Positions 55,701 to 64,000 of a stretch of DNA of 64,000 nucleotides are shown piece after piece. The notes beneath the pieces are model-generated. The model had not been told where the DNA came from and made no database searches. It worked only from the letters and a program-made list of their open reading frames with translations. The position numbers were made by a program, and so were the translations under genes. The stretch's first letter is position 1, and each line of letters starts with the position of its first letter. The stretch is from Auricularia sp. M13 (taxonomy: Eukaryota; Basidiomycota; Agaricomycetes; Auriculariales; Auriculariaceae). The stretch lies in the NCBI GenBank assembly GCA_037042915.1, contig CM073193.1, forward strand, positions 7,192,001-7,256,000. Direction: 5' to 3'.

Positions 55701-58269
55701 CCGACCGGCTCACGGTTTTGAAGTTCTTGCGGCTTGCAGTCGGAAACCTCGAGCGAGTCGAGCAGCTTGCGGAAATAATCCTCGACCTTTCCGGCAAGCA
55801 TGCGTGATTGCGTAACGAAGAGCTGTCGCGGTTTACGCATCGTCTCCTGCTGCATCCGCCATGCGCGTTCACGACCTAGCATCTTGAACAACATTGTGGT
55901 CGTTTTTCTAGACTGATTTTAGCATTTATTCAATAAGGAACCATGCGGTATACCCTGTGCCAGACCGTCCCATGACATAGCACGAATGGGGATGTTCGAT
56001 GATGTTCTTCTCGTGGGGACTAAGGCTGCTTGAGGTAAATGCCCAATGAAATTGCATCTTCGACTTACCTCGGGTTGAACGGATGCGTAACTTCTATGTC
56101 CGCTACAATGCCTGCAGACCGGTGAGTAACCACCATGCTAGACCGAGGAGAGAACCAACTGTTCAATAGCGCCTAGAAACACGTCAACACTTCGTAAATG
56201 CAACTTCCTGAGTTCACACCTGTGAAAATACGATGAACTTCTCCAGCACGAGTAAAGCATGAAGTTCGTCTAGGTCCTCCTGCGGTATGGAAATGCCCTG
56301 AATGTCCAAATGTTCGTCCTTCTCATCCTGCGACGAGCGCAAAGGAAATATCGCAGGCGTAAACACTTTGTCGTTCTTGCTCGCTGGTTGCGAGCGGTAG
56401 ATGCAGCGACTGCGGTACTCAGCGCCTTTGCGTGCGAGCTGCAAGCCGGCCGACGTCCAAAAGTCGCCCCGGGAGAGTTGAGCGTGAGTATAGATCCCAT
56501 AGAGACATAATACTAGGCAGGACGCTTCAGTGGGAGGTTAATATTGTGCTGGGAAAATAAACAGACCTTGGTGCTCTTGCTAAATGATTCCATAAGTCTA
56601 TGCCTTCATTCCATATGACAAAGTGCTGCTCACATCGCTGCCATATTCAGGGATGCAGTCGACGCGATACTACGACCGCATTCAAGAACTGTTTGAAGCT
56701 ATCCAGAGGTCTAACGCACCACAAGCCTTGTATCCGACGTCATCTTCGCCTCATAGATCGGCACGGCGGTTTGCTTGCCAGTCAGCCGCTTCTGGTTGTC
56801 GTCGCTGAAATGCCCAAATGAGAGCTCTTTGATTTTCTTCATGACAATCTTGAACATATGCGCGTCTCCGCGACGTAGCTCGCGCAGATTGCGGTCCGCC
56901 CGAGACGAGATGAGGATGCGCCAAGGACCAAGTGCGCCAACGCTGTCGAAATATAGAGCCGTTCGGATAGAATCTCCTGCTAGAGCGAAAGCTGGGTCCG
57001 TCGTTGCGCCTGCCGCGAGCTGCGGCTGCTCATCGGTTTGCACTACGTCGTCTGGACTGTTGGGGACTTCTGGCTCTGAAGACTTGACATATTCTGCTTT
57101 GAGCGCATCGACGCATTCGGAAAGTTTCAAGCAGGATAGCATATCCTGCACGTGTCGCAGATGAGCCGGCGGCGCATTTCGGAGGAGCCACATCAAGACC
57201 ACGCACCATGAGACGCTGTTTCAGGATGCCGAGTATTTCAAGAGCCACCTTGTCCGCCGCGAACTTCGAGTACGGGACATCAACACCAAGCTCCATGAAG
57301 GGCTTCGGGTTGAGCGTCGACTTGGAGCTCGCAGCGGCCGCACGCTGGGCACGTTTCTTGCTGCCCTGCTTCTGACGCGTCTTCGCGAACGGGATGAGAT
57401 CTTCATCTTCCTGCGCGTCATTGTACGCGTTGCGACTTGATTCTGGGGTAAACGACGCGTCGCTCAACGCTTTAAGGGCCTCGAGAGCAGCGAGCATGTC
57501 GTTCCGGCATCGGTCCAAGTCGCGGTTGGTTTCGCGGTCGAAGGCAAATGCGATTGCGGGCAGCAATGGCACGTCCGCGAGCCGTGCGATGAGGCCTGGG
57601 TAGTGGCCATGGAGCGCGGTGGCCAGCAACTGCGGGCTGGGCGGGAACGAAACGCGGATGCACGCTGCCGGTCCGTCGGTGGCTATCACCGGGAGCGTGC
57701 CGCACAGAATAAGCGCGAGGGTCAGCCACATTTTGTATTTTCGCGATTCATGATAGACACTGACCTGCAAGAACGAGCTCTAGAAGGAGAGGCTTGCCCA
57801 TGAGTTCGGGAAGCAGCTGGGAGAGCCTGGCGGGCGACGAGTGAGACTCGAATTGCGCAAGCAGAAGGTCGAGCGAGTCCATGTCCTTTGCGGCGTCCAT
57901 ATCGAGCAATGCTGGTCGGTCGTCGGTGTGCAGGCTGGTGACTGAGGTTGCAGTGGTAGACAGTGGAGAGTCTGGGGCAGAGAAGGGAGACTGAGGTGCA
58001 CACGAGGCAGCGCTTTCTGTACTCTCCTCCGTCCACCGAATCCAGCCCGGGTCTGTCCATTGTACCCAACCCTCGTTAGAGCCCCTGCCAACTGTTTCTT
58101 CTGGAAGGCAGTCAAGTCCCATTGCAGCCAGATGAAGGGGGGCAGCAAAGGAGTTGTTACACTCTGCCCAGTGCCTTCCTTGCTGCAGTACAAAAGGAAT
58201 GAGCCGAGACAACGACTGGCCGGGATTTGGACGGCACGCAGATCTTGCAGGCGATCGCCAAACAAGCAT
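49738..58269 (-). CDS. Very large UvrD-type (SF1A) helicase, TRANK1-like, with TPR-like and CCCH segments
   Basis: One 8.5-kb spliced gene. The start is tentative (ATG at 58269, MLVWRSPARSACRPNPGQS); an upstream exon may exist, since a cccag acceptor precedes it. N-terminal helical region, then FDSVGALGPWRILISSRADR and FKIVMKKIKELSFGHFSDDN, a RelE/ParE-like segment known from such helicases. SF1A motifs follow in order: Walker A GRSGTGKTTT (split by an intron near 55900-55960), VDEAQD, LFWAGDTAQTISVGSSFRF, LLVNYRSHGG, GLEFDDV and YVAITRARKNMWIID. Then helical repeats (AARAFEDCASSPQFNERERV), a CCCH-like finger (CLQLFFKGVCTKAVCPREH) and a long C-terminal part to TAA at 49738-49740. ATPase motifs are intact. 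Function is unknown; family links are to RNA/DNA surveillance. About 25 or more introns, so many exon ends remain unresolved. Confidence 0.78.
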
Positions 58270-58511
58270 GATCTCATGTCGCAGCACCTGGGGTAATCAA
58301 TAAATACAGCGTGACATCCACTGCGAGAGCGCACGCCGTGTTAAATGTCCATGTAAATTATGTGTAAACGAGGGCGGGTATTTCATGGGAACAGCGCACA
58401 CAGATCGACAGTGCATCTACAGGAGGAACGCACAGACCAAGCCAGCGAGAAACAACTAGACGTCGAGCCAACAAGAGCAACCAAGAACAACTGTACGCAA
58501 CCACGGCACCT

Positions 58512-60675
58512 TTATCGTCCGTGGTGGCGTCTATGCTTCGGAATGACAGGCACCCTGCCTGCCTTGATGTCCTGCGAAACCTTGCGCGAGGAGAGGATTT
58601 TCTGAACCTTGTGCACGCCGCGCAGAATGTCGGACCACATGAATGTAGGTATAAGGACAGCCATCATCGGGATGGCAATCTCCCAGAAGCTAAAGAACGA
58701 CGTGAGACATGTTGTGATGCGCGGAGCGGGTCTGGCGTACAATAAGTCGCTGTGGATGCCCACGGAGAACATGTATTTGAAGTTCATTCCCTGCCATGCA
58801 TTCAGTTTACTTTAGGGGCGAAAGTCCATTGTCGAAACTCACGAAGTAACCGGTGAGGAGCGTCAGAGGCAGACAGATCATCGTGATGAGGGTGAGGCGG
58901 CGCATCGTCTCGTTGGTCATGTAACCACTCAGATTGAAAGTGTAGCTGATGAGGTTCTCCGCTTGCGTTGTGAAAAGGTCCATGGAGGATAAAATCTACG
59001 TAGGGACGCATGAGAGATGATCGCTACCTCGACGTTGACAAACTCACATAATCTATGTGGTCGTGGACGTCCGCCTGCAGAGTGCGAAGGATGAGCAATG
59101 CTTTTACGACAGACTTGTGGAAAACCCACAAGGTAAATTCTAGCTTTGTGGCTCATGAATCCCTGGATCATCGCTATTTCCTCCGCGGTGGCACCTTCGG
59201 ACGCAGCGACCGCAACACGACGATCTTTATCGTACCGCCGAAGACCGAATACCAGCGACTTGATAGGCTCGAGCGATCGCTTGCGCAGGGCGAGGTCGCC
59301 ACTCATAATATGCAGCGCTCGGACCAACCGCATCTTCGGCTTGATGAGGATCGAGCTCTCGAGCTTGGTCAAGGCGTCTTGGTACTTGTCCACAATTTCG
59401 AGAGCCTCGTCAACTATGAGGTCGAGCAAGCTCTCTACGAGCAGCGACGGGTCGGCTGTCGTCCGCAGCAGCGTGTCGCGCGTCTTGAGCCGGTTCTTGA
59501 TCGGCTCGACAAGATCTGCGCCCGGTTTCGCGTAGATGGTGACGACGGTGCCGTCGCCGAAGAGGAACATGAAGAAGTTGTGCAACTCGACGTGCACGCG
59601 GTCATCCTGGTCCTTGATGACCTGCAGCTTGGCAAGGCGCGCGCGACGCTGAAGATTCTGAGGAGCGTATGTTTATTTTAGGAGGATCGACAGGCAGACG
59701 CATCAGACGTACCGCATCACGATTCTGCCAGCGCTCAGGCGGTTGAGTCTCGATGTTGACTGTGCCTTTGCCAGAGCCGGAATGGGTGGACGTGCGCGAG
59801 TTCTTGCCCAGCGTGGCCTCTGGATCGTGCTTCGCTTGTTTTTCTGTCATCTCAACGGGCGAGTCGGTCCGAGGGAAATCGGTGAGAATTTCGTCGTCGA
59901 ACTCATGGTCCTCCTTGAGAGTATGGCACAGCACGCGAAGGAAAAGGTGCTCCGTATAGTAGCTGGCCTTTGACCGGGAACTGGAGCGCGAGTGGAGAAC
60001 GTCTTCGAGGGCGAGGGGGTGGATGTCTGTCGCGCGAGCATCAGGGCTGAGAACATCATGAGCGGTCATTAACGCGCGTACCATATTCCAAAGCGAGCAT
60101 GGACAGCACATCCCATGAGATCCCTGAAGTATTAAAGCATGAGATACTGTTGCCGTGCATATAATAAGAGCGATACCGTTGACATGGATCCAGCGGACCT
60201 TGACCCAAGGCTCAGGCTTATGGTCGGCGCGGGCAAGCCAGTCCTTGAACCCAGCATTGTCGTAGCGCTTGAAATTGGTGCGGACGCCAGAGTAGTCGCT
60301 CACGTCGATGGTGCAGAGCTGTGTCAAGTGGCCGTAGAGCGCATGGGCCGAGCTACGCCTGGGATCGACGCCGGGCTCAGCGCCGGCGCCCATTTTGGAG
60401 ATCATGGTGGACGTCCGGTGCATCTGGATGAGCTTCTGCGCAACGGCGCGGAATTTGCGTGCATGCGGGCCCAGCGGCGGGCGCGACGACACAGGGCCAT
60501 TGGTCCTCTTAGCGCTGGTGTCTACACGCGGCGCAGGGCGGGCGGCGGACGCAGAGATCGGCGCCGCGGAAGTATAGTTCACGGGCTGAGAGGCAGGCGC
60601 CGGTTCGGGCGCGTCGAACTCCCCGTCCGAGGTCAGAGAGGCGCCAGAGCTGCTGCCAGAGTCGCTGCGCGGCAT
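58512..60675 (-). CDS. CorA-type divalent cation channel 1 (Mg2+/Mn2+; Mnr2/Alr-like)
   Basis: Spliced gene from the ATG at 60675 (MPRSDSGSSSGASLTSDGEF). The disordered N-terminus leads to the cytosolic CorA domain: VDPRRSSAHALYGHL, KVRWIHVNG joined to [73 protein letters not shown] and [20 protein letters not shown]. The long stalk helix ends VHDHIDYILSSMDLFTTQ. Two transmembrane helices follow, with the pore signature YFGMNF, and a basic tail ends KHRRHHGR. GMN is diagnostic of the family, which conducts Mg2+ and related ions as a pentamer. It lies in tandem with a second copy (61252-63433), same strand. Confidence 0.92.
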
Positions 60676-61251
60676 GGGGGAAGGAATGAAAGGTAACGAG
60701 GGACTGAGAAGGTCTCTCTAGCGCTTCGGGGAGTTGTCTATATTCGGACACCCCCGCATCTGCCATGGCCATCAGCCCGACACCGGTGCAACGATTCCCG
60801 TCCACTCAGAGTCAGAGCTTGAATTGCAATCCTCTTGCATACAAAAATTCGGGATTCGCATTTAATGAGACTTTGAAATGGTCAATTTATGGGATTATGG
60901 GAGTCTTGAGCTTCGGAGTCGACAGGACGAGCAGACTAAATAAAGCTCAAGCCATCGACCCGCCGCATGTTGCCACTACTACCGATCATGCTCTGGCTTG
61001 TCGTGCTGCCCGTAAAGAGGAAGTAGAACCAACGGGTCCGTCCGGGCCCATCGCAACCACCATCGAATCTGAGGCTGTTCACTTTTGAAGCCGCGAAGTC
61101 GCACACAATCAGGATTTTCAAGAGGTCGCCTCAATAAGACCATCAGGCTAGTCCAGCGCGCAGTGCCGATGCGAATCGGTAATAAACATATAGTCGTCAA
61201 GAAGGTCCATTGTCCGGGTGTACAAAAGGTAAAGAACATCGCGGTAAGCCT
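60676..61251. other. Intergenic region between the two CorA genes
   Basis: 576 bases holding the CorA-1 promoter and the CorA-2 3' UTR. A 107-codon plus-strand ORF here has no family resemblance. Confidence 0.45.
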
Positions 61252-63433
61252 TCAGATCGTTCTGGAACGGCTGTAAGTGGAAAACGAACGACCCGCAATG
61301 ATAGCCTGCCAACTGCTTAGTTCCTGCGCAATCCAAGGCTTAGATCGGCAACGCACGGAAGAGACTTTTTTTGCGGCGGTTGTCTTGCGCAAGTAATGGG
61401 CAGCACGCTGAATATCGCTCCACAGGAAAAGGGGTATGATGACCACCATGACAGGTAGCGCGATGATCCAGACTGTCCAAAGAATGAGTACGCAGCCATT
61501 CTTTGAGAACGCGCGTACATAGGAGGTCGCTATGTTTGTTTACTGCTGGGAAGGGCTCAAAGTTCATTCCCTATGCCAAAACGTGAGAAACCGCGCTCGC
61601 CGATGGCACATTAAAGAAACAGACGCACAAAGTACCCAGTAAGCAGGGTCAACGGAAGGAAAATGATGGTAACGAGTGTCAGTATTCGCATGGTCTCGTT
61701 TGTTAAGTAACCAGACATCTGCAGTGACTCCGAGTGAGTTCGGCGACCTACAGCTGAAGCAGACGCACGTTGAATGTGTACGAGATCAGATTTTCGCTGA
61801 TTGTCGTAAAAAGGTCGACCGAGGAGAGAATATAATCCATGTGGTCATGGACGTCCGTCTTTCAATGCGTTTAGGGTAAGCCGCAAAAAAAAAAAATGGC
61901 GCGTATCGAGTACGGACCAGGTAGATCTTGGCTTTGTGGCTCATGAACCCTACGGCATCTTCCTTTCCATTTTCGCCGTGCTCCCCTGAAGACGAAACGA
62001 GGGCGAGCCATCGATCGCTGTCGTACCGACGCAGACCGTATATGAGTGACTTGATGGGTTCAAGGGATCGCTTGCGAAGGGCCAGGTCTCCGGACAATAT
62101 GTGCAAGGAGCGTACAGTGGCCATTTTTGGCTTTACGAGGACGGTCGCCTCGAGCTTTGTTATTTGATCGTGATACCTTGACGGATGTTAGAAGACTTCA
62201 GAACACTCGTGAGAGTCGTACCGGTCAATAACTTCAAGGGCTTGGTCTACAACCAGGTCCAACATGCTCTGGACCAGCAATGAGGGGTCGGCGGTAGAAC
62301 GCAGGATACTATCCCGCATTTTGAGACGGGACATGATGGGTGCAGCGAAGTCCGCGCTGGGTTTCGCATAGATGGTAATGACGGTGCCATCGCGCCACAG
62401 GAGGATGAAGAGGTTATTGAGCGCAACGTCGACACGGTCATCGTCTTGCTTGAGAACACGCAGCTGTGCGCTGTCCGCCCTACGTTGCAAATCCTATTTC
62501 CAGTCAGCCGGAGCATATGCAGCAATGGCGACCGTCAAGGCACCTGGTCGGGATGCTGCCAATGCTTGCCAGTCTCGAACGTCGCCTGCGTGGACTCGAG
62601 ATCGCGACGACGTCTTGTGGACGTGGTGCTACTGCGACCTTTGCCAAAGAGGGTGGGGCGGGATGCAGAGGGCGTATCGACGTCATCCAGATCGATGTCG
62701 TCTGGCGACGAGCTCCGGGGCTGGTCGGTGATGAGCTCGTCCTCGGGCGTGCCGCCTGCGACGGAGTGAGCCATGACGCGGAGGAACAGGTGCTTCATGA
62801 AATAGCTTGATTTCGACCTCGAATTGGAGTGCGAGTGCAGAATGTCCTCGAGCGCCAGCGGATGTATGCCGTACTGGATGGTCAGAGCGGCCAGAATGTC
62901 CCAGTCGACGCCGTCCACGTGGATCCAGCGCACCCGCGCCCAGTCTGGGCGGGCAGACTCGCTATGTGTGATCCAAGAGCGGAGACCCTCGTTGTCGAGC
63001 GTGCGTGTGGACGAGCGGACGCTGTTGTAGTCGATGACCGTGACCTCACACCGCGCACGCATGTGGCCATAGAGCTGGGCAGCCGTAAAGCGTCTCGGGT
63101 CGACGCCTGTAGTGTCGCGTCTCAGCAACGCAAAGCTCGGGGCACGGAGCACGAGACCGACTTGCCAGGCTCGGCGCCAGCGCCAGCCCTGTTGAAGCGT
63201 GTGGAGGACTTTTGCATATGCACGACCCTCTGCGCTATCGCCCTGAACCTGGACGCGGCGGGCCCCAGCGTCGATGTCCGCAGCGGCGCGGTGCTGGTGG
63301 AACGCGTTTCCGGGGCCGCGAACGGCGGCGGCAGCTGGGGACCGTCGCCGTAGACCGGCGATATCGGAGACACGGCGCCGTTGTCGGACGACGAGCTCGA
63401 GCTGGACGACGAAGTGCTTCTGTGGCCGGACAT
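61252..63433 (-). CDS. CorA-type divalent cation channel 2 (Mg2+/Mn2+; Mnr2/Alr-like)
   Basis: Tandem paralogue of CorA-1. The start is the ATG at 63433 (MSGHRSTS followed by a nine-serine run). The CorA domain reads [95 protein letters not shown] and [19 protein letters not shown]. The stalk gives [17 protein letters not shown] and the pore motif is YFGMNF again. After the last helix ([20 protein letters not shown]) the tail reads [11 protein letters not shown] and ends at TGA 61252-61254; an extra short intron in the tail is possible. At least seven introns. All pore residues are present, so both copies should be functional. Confidence 0.9.
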
Positions 63434-63501
63434 GACGACTTGCAATTGGAGAGGAGAGAATCAGAGCTCCGACGTATTCGCGTCAGGTTCCTTGGCCCGC
63501 C
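63434..63501. promoter_or_regulatory. 68-bp head-to-head region, CorA-2 / NOP10
   Basis: Only 68 bases separate the divergent start codons of the CorA-2 channel and NOP10. Any shared promoter must be very compact or extend into the coding regions. Confidence 0.5.
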
Positions 63502-63802
63502 ATGCATCTCATGTACACGCTCGACGCGGACGGCAAACGCCTCTACACGCTCAAGGTCGGTCTTGGTCTCTCGTGCAATGGCCAGGCTGACACTGTATAT
63601 GCGCAGAAAACTACGGCTGACGGCAAGCTCACAAAATCTGCCCATCCTGGTGCGCCCACCACCCTGCTCCCGCACGGCTCCAGCCCAGCTCACGGCGCGT
63701 GCAGCACGCTTCTCTCCCGACGACAAGTTTTCGAGGCACCGGGTCACCATAAAAAAGCGTCATGGCGTCCTCCTTACCCAACTTCCCGCTCAGCCGATGT
63801 AA
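63502..63802 (+). CDS. NOP10: H/ACA snoRNP subunit Nop10
   Basis: Three short exons: 63502-63555, 63607-63649 and 63705-63802. They encode 64 residues: [19 protein letters not shown], then [20 protein letters not shown] and [17 protein letters not shown], ending PAQPM at TAA 63800-63802. This matches Nop10, the smallest core protein of H/ACA snoRNPs, which with Cbf5 pseudouridylates rRNA and supports telomerase RNA in some organisms. Length is close to the yeast protein. The gene falls below usual ORF cut-offs because it is so short and split. The remaining sequence to the window end is its 3' flank. Confidence 0.95.
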
Positions 63803-64000
63803 AAGCAGGCACCCGCATTCGTTGTATCTGTATCGCTGCGTGGAATGCAGTTTTTTTCCCGTCTCCCGAGAGTCCATGGCGCCTGCGTTCGGGCCTTGCG
63901 ATTGGCCTCGTGCAAAGCTATCTCACTAGTCCTTTAACTGACGCCTCTCCTATCCACTGGCGTTCTGGACGCTACTCATTGTCTTGGCGACTAAACAATT

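Noticed and set aside
49738-58269. Several separate genes in the helicase region
   Set aside because: UvrD motifs, helical repeats and CCCH finger follow in the order expected for TRANK1-like proteins, all on one strand without promoter-sized gaps. A split remains possible at the extreme ends.

Overview
The window is nuclear DNA of a filamentous basidiomycete, most likely an Agaricomycete. Genes are dense, on both strands, and broken by many introns of about 50-65 bases; there are no operons or Shine-Dalgarno sites. The proteins are fungal housekeeping and signalling proteins (UTP14, NOP10, IST1, Rab5, MICOS, Cdc25-type RasGEF, PX-AGC kinase). One gene encodes a DUF6533 multi-spanning membrane protein, a family I know mainly from mushroom-forming fungi. 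No species can be named from the sequence.

Layout. 0.1-6.7 kb: IST1 (ESCRT), mitochondrial ribosomal protein bL31m, a MIC26/27 MICOS subunit and UTP14. 6.7-10.9 kb: a 4.2-kb stretch with no gene I can support. 10.9-17.6 kb: an RRM RNA-binding protein, Rab5 and a DUF6533 membrane protein. 18.3-30.1 kb: two SH3-RasGEF paralogues pointing at each other around an ABCG half-transporter, then an FMN-binding PNPOx-like protein and a stand-alone SH3 protein resembling the RasGEF SH3 domains. 30.1-31.9 kb: gene-poor. 31.9-43.5 kb: a small membrane protein, a BEM46-type alpha/beta hydrolase, a secreted GH3 glucosidase, a GRAM/VASt lipid-transfer protein and a FAR-17a/AIG1-like membrane protein. 43.5-47.7 kb: a PX-AGC kinase. 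49.7-58.3 kb: one very large UvrD-type helicase of the TRANK1-like class with TPR-like and CCCH segments. 58.5-63.8 kb: two tandem CorA-type divalent-cation channels and NOP10.

Shared themes are endosome and membrane traffic (IST1, Rab5, a PX kinase), Ras signalling (two RasGEFs), ribosome biogenesis (UTP14, NOP10), mitochondria (bL31m, MICOS) and transport (ABCG, CorA pair). They are not an obvious functional cluster. The clearest local structures are the inverted RasGEF pair and the CorA tandem pair.

The most unusual findings are at gene-structure level: a 6-nt microexon and two GC-AG introns in Rab5, further GC-AG introns in three other genes, very short head-to-head promoters, and two places where the family-expected reading frame breaks by one base. 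Exon boundaries were worked out by hand from reading frame and splice signals. Spans for multi-exon genes run from start codon to stop codon. I recognise no transposon, tRNA or CRISPR array.
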